64,000 nt of DNA, taken from NCBI GenBank assembly GCA_030770545.1, contig CM061100.1:10754501-10818500 (forward strand). The letters are read 5' to 3'. This DNA comes from Macropodus opercularis. Taxonomy: Eukaryota; Chordata; Actinopteri; Anabantiformes; Osphronemidae. The notes below the pieces were generated by a model, which had not been told where the DNA came from, made no database searches, and saw only the letters and a program-made list of their open reading frames with translations. Below are positions 13,701 to 27,282 of this stretch, piece after piece. The position numbers and the translations under genes are program-made. The stretch's first letter is position 1. The number at the start of each line of letters is the position of its first letter.

Positions 13701-15837
13701 CATATGTTGCCCCATCGTGATGGATAGATTTCGGGCTGAAAGCAAACATGATTGGTTGCTGCTGGTGGCTGGAGAAGGCTGATCATTGCGCTGTTACACT
13801 AAAGGCATTGATCGCAACGCTGGGGCAGGCAGATCCTGCTGGGATTTAATGAATAATTTAAATGTGTATGATGACTCAGCACGAGTGGTGCATTCGCCCC
13901 CTCTAGGTAAATACACAGTAAAATCCAATATGGTTTTTGTTTAAGGAGCGGAGAATAATCCCGGTATTAAAATATATCACTTCATATTCTACTCCGGTAC
14001 CTCTGCAGAATGCAAGCTATCAGTGAGTGTAAGGAAGCAAAATAGATGTATATGTTTTGCAACTTCCCTATATTGTTGGTCCAGTCGTGTCAGTTTTACG
14101 GCCACAGCAAATGTTTGCTTAAAAAGAAATGACGTTATCGTTCCTCATTCTGACAACCGGATGTTTTCTTCAGCCTGCAACAGTGTTATTTATCTTCCGA
14201 GGGCCAGAAGCCAGAGGAATGTCTCTGTGTTTAAAATATTCCAATGTGTCGAGCTGTATCGCGTCCAAAAACAAATGACCAAGCTTACATAATGTCTGCT
14301 CACGGTCATCAGCCAGAGACACTTCCCCAATACTATCAAGAAATTGAAAAAGGAAATTCATTAACGACTTAAAACGAAACTCATTCTGGCAGTTTTTTGG
14401 GCCTGCAATGATTTCTTTGGTGATGTCTGCCCGGAGGTTTTGTGGGAATGAAATGCAGTCTGGCATTATGCACCGGTGCGTAATTTATAAGATGATTTGC
14501 AAAAAGGCTCTGTCACTGAACTGAATATTTGGGATTTCGAGTTTAGCTTCCTACCTATGATTGCGTCATGTGACTGTACACATGCAAACAGAAGGGACTG
14601 AGAGGAGATTGGACCATCGGTTACAGCTTCTTCTTTCCAGGTAATGAGAAGAGTCAGGTCCACGCAGACGAATGCGCAGCCTCAGAACCCTTCGTTTATA
14701 ATAAGAAGCCCTGTTTATTTATGAGCTATAAATTATGGAGTTCACACGCTGCATCTCTTTCCGTGTGCAAGAGGGACTGCTCTGGTTTAATTCTAGAAGC
14801 TCTTAGTCTCGTCTTGGAACGCCTGTCACCTCGCTGTGGGCCAGAGCCACTAATGGATGTGCAGACAAAACTAGCTTTTCAATCCAAAGACCAGGCTTTT
14901 TAATGTATTGCTATTAGGAACGGGGGGCAGCAGCCATTTGGGGTTGGGGGTTTAAGGGTGGTGCCTGCTTCTGGTTCAAGGGGTCGCAGAGGTTTTGCGT
15001 GCCAAAGCGCATCTGATCTGGGAGGGGCGACCCCCCACCAGAGTCACCAAAGGGAACCGACCCCACCGGCAAGGAAGTGATGTAACCCCCTGCGGGACGA
15101 GCACTAATGGCCTGCTGTAGATGAAAAAGAATGTGGACAAAGATGTCTTGATGTTTTGTTTGGTCCAAACCGGTTGAGGTGTGGTCTTCAAGAAAAGATT
15201 AAACCAGACATAAGTTTATGGGGTGGAGAAAGATAAGAAATTGTTTGCTTTTATGTTGTTTACATACAAGGACTGTTTGTAAGAAGAATAGTTTATTTAG
15301 GACTGTAGATCGACAAATCAAACAAGATAAACATGCAAATATGTCACTCTTGGCGTCTAACCTCAGATGCCCCAGAAGCAGTGAAATCATTACTCTAAGA
15401 TCTAAGCACTTTGTTTGATGCTCTATTAGAAGTGAAGACAGGCTGATCCTATTACTGTGCGCTGTTCTTAGGTTTGACGCCACAAACCAAGCTTACGACA
15501 AAGCGTTACGCAAGTTTATTGGCTATCCACGAGCTTCACTGCTGCAGACGGGCCTCTGTTGAATGAGCGCAGAGGAAGTCAGGACAGAGCCTGTTTATTT
15601 ATAGGTCGGGGAGGTCTTTCCCTTCCAAGTCCACCAAACACCCAGAGAAAAGGCCAATGAATGATTTCATGTCTAGGCCTGTAGCTCGCTTACAAATTCA
15701 GATGCTGGTGGACTACTAGAGAAACTGCCGCCTTAAAGTTTTCACTGGTCTGTGGGAAAACCCCTTTTCTTCAGCTGAGGTCATCAGCAGTGGATTGAGT
15801 TTCATGATGACGCCGTTACCAGCTGCTCTGGGAACTG

Positions 15838-15860
15838 TTTTTTTTTTTTTTTTTTTTTTT
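15838..15860 (+). repeat. Poly-T tract (T23)
   Basis: Twenty-three uninterrupted T, with no recognisable retroposon body in either flank. Confidence 0.92.
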
Positions 15861-17415
15861 GTCATTACACGTGCTTACAGCATTGTGAATCAAAGTCCTT
15901 GCGTTTGTCATTATGACCAAATATCTATCCACCAGTACCATCTCCTTCCTGGGATGAAGGAGCTAGGAGCCAACCACCCCCCCCACCCTCTTCTGTCCAC
16001 TGTGATGAGATCAGTGGGTTCACACTGGCAGTTGTGTATGCTTGAATTGAGGTTAGCACATAGGCAGTCAGTCGCGCCTGGACAGGACTGCTTCAGCGTC
16101 TGCAGCAATCACCGTGACGACAACAGCCGCCCCACTTACAATTAGCATTGGCTCCCTCATTGATTAGCAGCATCGTATTGTGGAGACTGGACCAGACGGG
16201 CAAATGGAGACCTACACAATGTCGGAATTATTTTCCTCCTGGCCATTTCCGATGGTATTAATATCACAAGTGTGTATTATCTTGACCCTATAATCAAGTC
16301 AGGTGGAGACTATTTGAACCATATTGGGTTTAATGGAACCACTTGCTTTTTTATTATGCAAACACACACACCTTTATAGTAACACACATACATGATATGT
16401 ACATCATTGTCCCGTGAAGTTGTAAATTCCCCCATGACACGCCTGCCTCTGGCTACAACAGATGCTATTCTCATAGTAACCAGGATAAGCGAGTAGCGGC
16501 CGGGGATTTATCACAAAGCCAAGTGTGAATAATGAGAGATGTCTCCCTTCTAATCCTTGCATTTCCATTCATTCTCTCTTGACTTTTCAGTGTTTTGCAT
16601 ATGGTTCCCCTTTTTTAATGTTCTATTTTTTGTTTTTCCTGGGCGTCGCCTCTCCCCTCCTTTCATGCCTGGACTCTCGATCCTTCCTGCGGCAGATGGA
16701 AAACCTACTATTATCACAACTCTCCACCGCACCTCTGAGACTTCATCATCCTCATATCTTCGGCCTCATATGGGCCTTGCGCGGCCCCGGTGTTGTGCTG
16801 CTTGCCAGCCTCTTTGCAAGATTGTGTGTGCGTGTGCGTCTTTATGAACTTCCCACATAGTGAGGACCGTACGTTTCTCTACAGGAGTGGGGACTGGGGC
16901 ATTTTGACCAGAACTCATCCTCATTCATTTAAAGAGATAAGATTCTAGGGTTATAACGTTGCACATATAGTGATGTAGTGAAGAGCTAGAGCTAGTGAAT
17001 GCATTATATATCTTTGTTTTCATAATGTATGATGCCTATCTGGTCATTTGCATTATCTGCACACTAGCTACACTGTGTGTTGCGTTTACTGATTGCTGCT
17101 TGTGAGATGCTACTGTTGTTGTTTCGCACTGATGGGCACGGTGCGAAGGAGGAAGGACAGGGGGAAAAGGCCAAACCATTGTCATGGATCAAAGATGGTC
17201 TATGTGATGATGGAGAGGCAGTTAAAGCAAATGGGCGCATGGAAATTCAGGGAGCCGCTTTGGCTTGCCTGAGGCTTTGAGGCAATTTGTGCGTGCGCGT
17301 CTGTGACGGGAGGAGTGTGGGTTCTTCAAATGCTGCTGCAGCTAACTTGGTTTTCTTTGTGCTCAAATCCACTTTGCAAAGAGCGAGTGGCCCATTTGAA
17401 AACTGGCAAGCTAAA

Positions 17416-17418
<3 letters not shown>

Positions 17419-17490
<72 letters not shown>
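17419..17490 (+). repeat. (AT)36 microsatellite
   Basis: 72 bp of perfect AT dinucleotides following a short A-run. It is self-complementary and able to extrude a cruciform. Long AT arrays tend to be unstable. Confidence 0.97.
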
Positions 17491-17494
<4 letters not shown>

Positions 17495-20489
17495 CTTTGT
17501 CTAACCTGCTTTGAGACACTATTAATTTGACCACTTTAACCCCACCCCCCCTTAAGCCATGCATGTGGAAAAAGCTTTAACTATTCAACAATGTTGACTT
17601 GGGCCTGAATTGGTAGCTGTTGCTGATCCACCGCCTTGTCAATATGTGCACTGATAACAGCGAAAGCAGCTCTCGGGTGAGATCTATTTCTATTGATCGC
17701 CAGGTTGAATAGAGACGCAGCTGCTTCAGCCCAGAGAATCAACAACAGTGAGGAGGAGATGAGTCTATGTTGCACTTGCAACATCTCTTTATACAGCAGG
17801 TGAGCTGAGGATGAATTTTAACAGGAAGGTTTTAACAATGTGCTACTTTTGATTGTTCAGTTGGGAAGTAAATCAACCTGTCAATGGCATAAGCTTAAAG
17901 ATATACTTTATATGTCCCCCTTGAGGAAACTCTACATTGCAGCATCTTAATAAAAAAGGCAACATGACGGTGTAAACACTAACATGGGGTAATGAAGACT
18001 AAGTTGTGTATTTGAGCTCTAAGTACTTGGTTGATTCTAGTGGTCCACTTCCTGCCTCTTAGGTTTATCATTTACAGTAATCTGATAAAGACTGTGGTAA
18101 CAGGAACACGGGCAGTTCTTTACCCATGGCTTGCTTTTTGAATGTTTAAATATCCTCAAACATCAACAAAACAAGTACATTTTCTTTATACAACCCCAGA
18201 AGATTAATGGGTTTATCATGTTTTATCGGCCTCCTTGTGTTTTTTTTTTTTTCCCAGACTATCACTCATTTGTTCTGTTTCAGTATCACTACTGGCATTA
18301 TTTCATTCCATCAATTATACGAGAACCACTGAGGAGCACTTGTGGTTATGAGTTGTGTTCCAAGTCGCTGGAGCTTTCCAGCTTTTAGCTTTCTCCCACG
18401 CTTTTTCAGGCCACCTATCCACTGTGGTCCAGTGCAGCCAGAGGGTGAGGTGTTGCACTGATGTTAGCTGAGGTACTGAATTATATATTGGATTGATATT
18501 TTATCCCCTTGACATGTTGTACGAGAACATTTTAGCCTTGATTCCACAGTAGCATCAGCTGTTGCTTTGCGCTGCATTTAGGGACAGTATAGGGTGTAGA
18601 CCATCTGTGTTGAAAAGCAGATAACCTACTTTGACTACATTTCACAAAAGGACCTAAACATAACTTAAAAGAAAAAATGTCCATTCACACTCTCCAACCT
18701 CAGCAGTGTTTATTAACGCAGTCAGAAGATCTCTGTTCTGCAGGTTGATAAGTCTTATCACAATACATTCTGTCAAAACTGGATGGAGGCGTTTTGAGTG
18801 GAGAGCATGAGCACTTGACAAGCTACCAGCAGGGAAGTGAAGGCAACTCGAATGCAGCTTTGTGTTAAGAGACAAAAGCTAAGTGAGATGCATTCATGTT
18901 TGACCTGCATTCTTTTCATCCCTGTCGATGTGCCTGTTACTTTTTGCCTCGAACACATTGTAGGGCTGAGGCAAGTCCAGCCGAGTGCCGGAGAGCGAGC
19001 TGCAGAGACACACGGAAGAGGGAAGTCACAGCGGTGCACACAGCAATTTAAATTTTAATTGACTAGATTTATCTTCCCCATACAGTGTGACGGGGCTGAT
19101 AAGTAGGGTTGATAGCACAGACCCTGTTTGTTAAAGCTTGGCAACATCCAGATATCTGGGCAGGAGCCACATGAAATGGCAGAAATGGATTTACTGCAAG
19201 ATTTTTTTTTTTTTTTTATTAGCCTCCAAACACCCACGTTCACAGTACAATGCACAGTTCAGCCAAGGCTTAAGTGCTTGGTGGTAGCCTAAAGCCTGGC
19301 AAATTGGCCGATTTCGGTCTGGCTGCGACACATCGCCGGCACTTCAGGAGCACCTCGCATTGCTTCAACACTCAAACAGAAAAGGAGCGTGTCACGATGG
19401 TGTGCAATCATTTTGCAGACAAATGAGCCCTATTAAAAATAAAGAAATAAACAAAACTTCTTATATTTTTACATGTCTTATATATTATATATAATATTGT
19501 CTGTCTGTGATGCTGTAATTGTTTTTACTAATATATTTAATAATGGCTTGAACCAATTTGAGGTCAGTAAGTGAATCAGTGGTTTTAGTGTCAATATAAA
19601 GAAAAGCAAAAACCTCAACTTTCACAATGGTGAGTTTAAGTTTATGTCTCGTCTCTTATTTTATTATTATTTATTTGAAAGAGCTGTTTATTAAGTGTAA
19701 AGTTCCAGGAAACAAACTATTTGCACTTCAGTTTCTCATGTCTCGGTTGGCCGATGTTTATGGAGCAGCTGCTTTGTTTTGACCTACATCCCCTGCATCA
19801 CCTCGCATACAGTCTGATTAAAGATTAAAACTTTAAAAGTCCATTGGCTCACACGAAGCTTATAATTGAGTGATTTCTTCACTCAAGCCGTGCCGTTTTT
19901 TGTTTTTTTTTGTTCCTCCTCCATCTTTCCTTATCAACCTCCATGCGTCACTGATTTTCCACATCCGAATTTTTCACCACGATGTGAATCTCTCACCATC
20001 GGTCACGTTTTGTAAATCAGTGATTGACCTCCGTTTTTTTTCTTTCTTGCAGTCTTCTAGTGTTCTGTTCCCAACAGCCGTTAAGATTAATTTTCAGTCA
20101 AACCCGCATCAGCGAATACAATGGAAGTGTAATTGAATAATTTTCTTATTGGGCACAGCGGCATAATGTGTAATTTCCTCAGTAAACACGGTGCCACCAT
20201 GCTGTTTTGTAATGTGCTTGTGCTCAGTAGGCATTGTGCCCTGGAGTTGCATCTCAAATTGTGCAATATGAAACAACAATCCAAGTGGGCAATGGTGAAT
20301 ATGAACACAAACAATTCTATCTCTTGTCTTCATCCTTTCCCTCTTGTCACTAATCCAATTAAAAACCATAGAAATGTAATTAACGATATGCTTCTGACTT
20401 GTATCGGAGGAGCATTGGAGCATATGTGAGTCTCAAAAGATGGAAGAATGTCAAGTTTTAATCCATCCGTAATGTTACGTTTGCTCCTG

Positions 20490-20725
20490 AGCAGCTGATG
20501 CGAAAAGAGCAGAGGAGCGACGAGACCCCGGCGTCGCGACTCGTCGAGATGACAGCCGCGTTGCAACGTGCGGTGATTGAGGGTTCATCAGGTAGTTAAT
20601 TTGCTAGTGAGCGCCTTGACTCCTGTGAGTGATGGCATTTGGCTGATAGCGCAACACTGAGTGGAATAACGACTCCGGCTGCGGCGGCGGAAAAACTTGT
20701 TATGCGGCCTGTCGCTAGATGGATA
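20490..20725. promoter_or_regulatory. CpG-dense block in intron 1, candidate regulatory element
   Basis: About 22 CpGs in about 235 bp by hand count, including a CCGGCGTCGCGACTCGTCG cluster and a CGGCGGCGG run near 20681-20689. This is far above the surrounding AT-rich sequence. No core promoter motif or exon was recognised. The regulatory role is inferred from composition alone. Confidence 0.3.
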
Positions 20726-23700
20726 GACCTCATTTGTAATTAGCATGTGCATAGAAATTTACAGCCGAAAATGGCGAGTGCTTGTTGGAGTCGGCCTGCA
20801 TTTACAAATTCTGCACACAAATCTGACGGCAGCAGAAAAATGTTGGCAGGATCGACTTTACGAGAGCTGCATAAATCTGTGGTAAACATTAAGCTGCAGT
20901 TATCAAGCAATGTTATTCCTACTGTATATTTCAGATGGTGCCCATCATCATTAGAGCCCCAGGATCGCTGTAACGTAATTGCTACACTTGGTTGTCGTGA
21001 TACAGTGCAGCATTTTGCTCCTCTGCAAAACTTTGACCACTGATATTGATATTTTTCCTCTTTATGCTTTATTGAAAAAGAGGGTTCCTACTAGAGCGCT
21101 CTGCGTCTCCTGCTCCCTGCTGCGTGATGGATGGACAGACAGTAGTATATGTCTAATTATCATTAGCCTCCCGGAGAGGAAACCCTGCAGTAATGGGGAG
21201 TCTTATTACTGTAAGGCCTTTATCAGCACATAGCTGTCCTCCTGCTGTTCCGCTAAGCCAGTGAGGAGATGAGCGTTTGTCTTTTCCACAAGTCCAGACA
21301 CAAGCTTGGCAGGGTTGCTGCAGTTTATTATGACCGTTTGCTGCAGCCATTAAGGTAACTTAAGACTTGAGTAAAATATTCTAATAGTTATTTTAGTTTT
21401 TATGTAGTATATGTATGATAGTCATGTGCAGTGTAAAACCGAATCCAAGTGATTCTACTGCTGCACAGTAACTCTGCATTTCACCAGTTTCAAATCACTG
21501 CAGGGCGGCCACTTGTCTTTGTGAGCGTGCTCGCTTCGCCGGTCTTGTTGTTTTAACGTGAGCGTAATTCGTTGGGGTCCTATTATTATAAAGCGGAGAA
21601 ATTCTCGTGTTTTGCTCTTAGCCGCGTAACGCTCCAGACAGACAGCAGTTCAAAGCCGTGGCTGTCGGTGACGAGCGATAACGGGCTGGCTTGAAAGCAA
21701 TTCAAATTCAACTGCAAAGGCAAGTAAAACAGGCTTTTCTTTGCCAGTATTGGATATATTGGGAAAGTGGAGTGAAAAGCATGCTTGGAGCTACGCACAT
21801 TCTCATAGTATATCCTTTATAAATAGCTTTTTTTTTTTTTTTATTACAGCGAGGTGCGTGTTTTCTTTTTATGTAGACACCAAGGCTACATGTGGCCCGT
21901 GGCTACTCTTGTGTTATTCCAAAGCATATCAAAGGAATTTTGCACTTTTTGCAGCATCCACCCGAGGAGCCAGTTTGTATATTGCAAAGACAAAGTTGTA
22001 ATACTGTTGTTTTCTAGGCCATTGTTCACACATTGATCTTCCCTTGTTGCTCCTTCCACGTGACTTCATGATATGCTGATGCAGAAATCACTTTCTGTGC
22101 TTCATTTCAGATTATAGAGGTGGTCTTTTACAGTATTCTACCTCTGGTGGCACTTCATTAACGGTGACGGTGAGCGCCATAAACCAAGCTCTGTGTTCAG
22201 CATGCCAGCTCAGCTCACCTGGGTATATGCATGCCTGCTATATTGACCGTTGCGAGAGAGTATACGTTTGTGAAAGTATAGTGAGCAGCTATATTGTCTG
22301 ACTCATTTCTCTATTGCTCAGTACGATAAGTTCTTCGATAAAGCTAAATGGACTCTGTGTGTCGCAGGTTTTCGCCCTCACATCTACGTGCTTTCGCCAG
22401 TCAGACAAAACACAGACATTCAAAGCAGTGATTCCAGATAATGTTGAATGTTCGGGCAGACAGCCCAAGAAAATAATCTGCTTCTACAAGTTAATGTAAG
22501 TTTGATTGAACCAAGATACTACGAAACACAAAGCCAACGTTAAAATAAAAGAATATGCGGCAAATACATTTATAATTTAACTCAGTTTTAGCTCACTGTT
22601 TGTTTAACTCTAATTTGCAGTAGTAAATGCTTTTATTGAAAACAAATGCTGTCTGCGAACACAAGATCTGCTCCTGGAAACACAGTTTATGTTTACATGT
22701 ACGCAATCCAAAGCCCTAAGAAGCATTAAGGAAAGATCTGACTTCTTATGGCGAGAGTATATAGATAGTTTGATGCCTGTAAATATGGATCCAAGGCTTA
22801 CAGAGGTACTTGATGTTGGCCTGAAATGTCAGCTTTTTTTTTTTTTTTTTTGTGAGACAGCCTTACAACCAGTGGGATGCAGGATGCACATTTCTTCTCC
22901 AGTGTCAAATTCCTGTGTTTGTTTTCCCCCAGTCATTCATCTCTTCGGCTCCCCAGCACAATACCTTAATAACAGAAACAAGGCAAAGTATGAAGGAAGC
23001 AAGCAGTGAAGTAATCCGGTGGAGAAATTCCACAGACTTTTGGGCAGCTGTGTTTACGTGTGAGAGTTAAGTAGATAAAATGATGCTTGAAAGAAGATGT
23101 ACATTCTCATTCGCTCACTTCCTCATTTCCCCCTATTCTGATTCATAGTGTACACCAAGTTTATTTTTGTGCTTGGAAGGGTTTGACTGAGCAACATATT
23201 TTATTATTTGGGCTTTTCATCATCAGATATTTTCATTTTAACATCAGTATATGAATTTTAGCCATATCGTACCCTGCCTGAGTTACAGTCAGTGGACCTC
23301 AGGGGATTATAACTGAAGCCAAAGTTATCAGGTCATGGGCCAGATGCTGTTACACGTTTAGGTCAGCTGTTTCATATTTGCAGGAACAACCCTGTTTTTT
23401 TTCCCTCCTACTCCTCATTTATTTAAAAGAATACACCCTCATATTGAAGAAAGTATTTGTATTCTGAGATGACGCCGCTGAAATGCAGCATGCTTGCTTT
23501 TTTTATTAGACTCGTGCTGTGAACCTGAACTGGGCAATGATACTGTTTTTATTTTATTGTGTTGTGTACGCTGGGTTTTTTTTTTTTTTTTTAAGAAATG
23601 ACCGTCCACCATCCAGATATTATTCCCACAGTGTTTGAGCTGTTGTGCCTGCGCTGATCAAATATTCCATTACTCGGCAAGCTCCCCTGGATGTAATAGA

Positions 23701-25264
23701 GTGGACCAGATCCATGTCCAAACAGTATTAGACTCTCAACACTCCCACTCTTCTTGCAACACTATCCAAATAATTACCTCTCCCTGCATCTGCTCGCAGC
23801 AGCCTGCCAGAGTCTTGATGTGGACGCCTGATGTGTACAGAGGGTTGATGGGAATGATCCATTCCATTGTGGTACATTTGCACAACGCCAGCATCAATGT
23901 CTGTCGGCATGTGGATAGCAGCGTTGCTGCGTTGTTATGATCATATGTTGAAGATTTTGCTGTTGTGGCCCCCGCTTGTATTGCGCTTGTGCACACATGC
24001 TTTCATCTTCAGGGAGAAATCCTCAGAAACCTATATTCAAGGAACATGGGAGTCATTTTATTAATATTACTTTTGGTGGCTTCTAGTTGAAAGAAATGAA
24101 ATCTAATTTCAAGGTTTAAAACCAAAGATGGCAGTTTCATTGTTTATCGGTGATCGAAAACGACATTAGTGCTGCCTCCTAAGCGCTGATAATTCAGATT
24201 AAAGCCCTTGGGTAGAAATTATGTCAGTAGAATTATTGGCCTTCTTTTGGCTGTGTCCTTGCACAGAGAGTAACCCAGGATGACAGGCTGACAGGCTGTA
24301 AACAGGAACAAAAAATAAATATAAAAATTAACCAAAAATGACCTCCGCTTTTAAATTGAACTGTCCAACAGTGGTTATGAGTAGAACTGAGATGTCACTG
24401 TAACACACTGCAGACGATTCTCATCATTTTCCCATTAAAAATATGCCATAGGTGCAACTGCTCAGAAGTGATGATGTACCATTATTTCACAATTTTGTAT
24501 ATATTCAAATTTTAGTGTAACTTCTGAACTGTTAGTTGGATTTTAGTTTTATTGTTAAGTATCAGCTCCACATCAGTAAAGATCAACACAAAAAGCTGCG
24601 CATACATCAGTGACTCATAATCTGTGGTATATGTTTTCCTTTCTGGTGCTGATACTTCTTTCAGAATGTCTGAAGTAACGTTTGTGATGCTGTCTCCTAT
24701 TATACTGTTGTTGCACACCTATTTAAGGCCAATTTCTTCTCAGGTGTCCTCCCCTGCAACTCTGATCTCCCTATTCTTTTTTTTTTTTTTGCTATTGCTA
24801 GGCAACAGCTCACAGCTGCCAATCACATCAGCAACAGTCTAATAATATCCGCAGCAGTGCTTCCCACAGAAGTGGATTTAACTTTGTATTTATGTGTAAT
24901 ATTCAACTACAGTACTAACAGCGGGTGGTTTTAGTAAAGATCTGTTAAGGTTTTAGTCAGTTAAAGTTTAAAAATTACAGATTCAATTCATTAACAGGCA
25001 TTATTGAATCTTGAACCTTGAATCTTCCAAGTCCTGGCTCTGTAACATCGTATAAAACTACACCTGAAGCCCTCAACAGCATGACTGCTCTGGTACTTTG
25101 CTGCCTCAAATGCAATGCACAGACACCACTTGATCACCCCAAACTGACTCCTGTTCGTCACTACGTTTAATATTGTGGCCGACTGAGCCGATGACAGCAC
25201 ACTTGGTTGGTTTTCTCCTCTCCCTCTACTGTGGTTGAGTCGGGTCCTGGGGTGGGGTAGAAGG

Positions 25265-25272
25265 TGACGTCA
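25265..25272. promoter_or_regulatory. Perfect CRE palindrome TGACGTCA
   Basis: The full 8-bp CREB/ATF consensus is present in a moderately G-rich context. A single site in 64 kb is close to chance expectation, so function is uncertain. Confidence 0.25.
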
Positions 25273-26540
25273 TGCCACACGCTTGTTTAATTAGTTCAGA
25301 TGGGAGTTCACATCGCTCTCTTGGTGCCTCAAGAGAAAACACACTGTTCTCTTTTCCTGCTCCACCTCTGCCCTTGGGTCCGCTTTCATCCCCTCCTGTC
25401 CCTTCTCCCCCCCTTCTCTCTGACTCAGACGCATCATCCGTTGGCAGCGTCTGACAGTAAACGCTGACACACTAAAGTTTAAAAAAAAAAAAAGAAAGAA
25501 AAAAGAACGAGGACTAGGAATTTCCCATATGGGTGTTAGATTGATACTCTGGTATGTATAACTGTATAGATGCCAGTAAGCCAGCAAACATGGTAGAAAA
25601 ATACCCCAAGGACGCTTGTCATGATCGCTGATTCCGTGATTAATACGCGCCCTTGAGGACGTCTTGTTTGTGATATGATTTACAAAACTTACTGAGCATT
25701 AGCTTGACTCACAGTGGGCTCGAGCGTTAATTAATTACCCATAGACTGATTGCATCCGAGTTGATTGCTTCACCTCGCTCTCGGAGCTCTGAGCTTATAG
25801 GAACGGCTTTATCATCGCTGTGCGGGGGTTGCGGGGTCTTTATGGCAGCGCTGTTTACTGCTGGCAATTTCCCCCTGGTCTTCAGGGAAAGTTTACATCG
25901 TAGTATAGCAATGGCTTTATCCTCAGGCTTGTTTCTCCATCTCCGCTTCCTTTTTTATACCATTTCAGAAAATATCTCTTGATTTATATGTGCAGCTCTC
26001 TCCTCCTAAATCCCCCAGATGGGCTTGGATGATAAAGTGCCTACAAGGAAAAGTGTGGATACATGGATCAATGGAAGTTTGGGCAGAGCAATCCCAGTGA
26101 GTTCTTCGCTTCACACAGCGTCAGCCTTTGGTGTTGTTAACCGGAGCTGCATATACTAAAGTCTTATAGCCGTAACCTCCTCAGAGTAATCATCTTTAGA
26201 AATGATCAAGCTCTAAGCTGCTTTTTAAATAACAGCCATCCCCGTTTCCTAGGGTCACTGAACTCCCCACTGCCACTTCCATACGCAGCTCTCCACGCTC
26301 TTATTCAACAGCTTAGTGGTCGTCCCTCCCTCCAACCCAACCCACCCACTTTTTTTTTTTTTTTTTCTGCCATCTGCTTTGAAATTAATGGGCATGTTGG
26401 GAAAAGTAGGCTAAATCCAGGGTGACAGCTTTTTCTCCCTCCTGGTTTTTAAAGAGATGCTGCAGGCAGCGTCCAACTACATGGGAGATGGAGAGGAGGA
26501 AAGATGGTTTATAAAGCTGCTTGTGCGCGTGTATGTATGG

Positions 26541-26578
26541 TGTGTGTGTGTGTGTATGTATGTATGTATATATACACA
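26541..26578 (+). repeat. Compound (TG)n-(TATG)n-(TA)n microsatellite
   Basis: About seven TG units run into TATG units and then TATATA and ACACAT. It is a compound simple repeat. Confidence 0.9.
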
Positions 26579-27241
26579 TAATATAAACTATTTTTTTTTT
26601 TTCCCACCTCTGCCCTCTTGGATACTCTTGAAACCGTAGCTCATAGCTGTGCTCAGCTGTTGCCTTGCGCTTTCTTTCCTTTCATTATTTGCTTCTATTT
26701 TGAGCCTTGTATTCTCATGATGGTGACGATACAGTAGTTGGCATATCTGTTGAAAATCTAAGTTTAGTCTGCTAAGTCCTTAGTCTCGTGTTCCAGGTGT
26801 ACAAAGGACACCCCTAGGCTCTTGGCTTTTCCTTTTGTGGCTGCCATGTTTGGATTTCAGACGCCTAAATTGGGCTAAAACCTCCAATTATGGATCAGTC
26901 AGTGTCCCCTTTGAAAGGCATAAGCAGCTACATGTGGACAGACACACTTTCTCCCCTCACACACTTGCGTACAGGACCTACAAATGCTCTTTCCATGCTT
27001 GAGGCTCAGGGCTCTGATCTTTCCAGAGGTTTCCTCCTGTGGCCCATGTGCCAGACTGTCTGGAGAGCTGTGGAGGAGCTGGTGTTGCTGTATCAAGGAG
27101 GAGAAGAAAAAAGTCAGTTTGCTTTCTGTGGCACAGCTATACGCCCCCCTCGTCTCTCTCCCACCTCCTCTCTACTGTTCTCGAAGAGGATTACTGGCAG
27201 AAACTGGACCCTTTATCCTGCCTTGCTCTCTACTGCCCCTG

Positions 27242-27244
<3 letters not shown>

Positions 27245-27280
<36 letters not shown>
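27245..27280 (+). repeat. (GT)18 microsatellite
   Basis: 36 bp of perfect GT dinucleotides. Three forward open frames cross this patch and owe part of their length to it. Confidence 0.96.

Positions 27281-27282
<2 letters not shown>

Larger units (their letters stand above)
7339..17418. other. Intronic stretch without genes
   Basis: Non-coding apart from the CpG-dense block at 7800-8140. It holds T-runs near 8719-8731, 9647-9661, 10735-10754 (20 T) and 15838-15860 (23 T), and a (TC)n patch near 10640-10653. Open frames up to 138 codons (for example 12000-12416) have no recognisable domain and no splice or promoter context. Confidence 0.6.
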
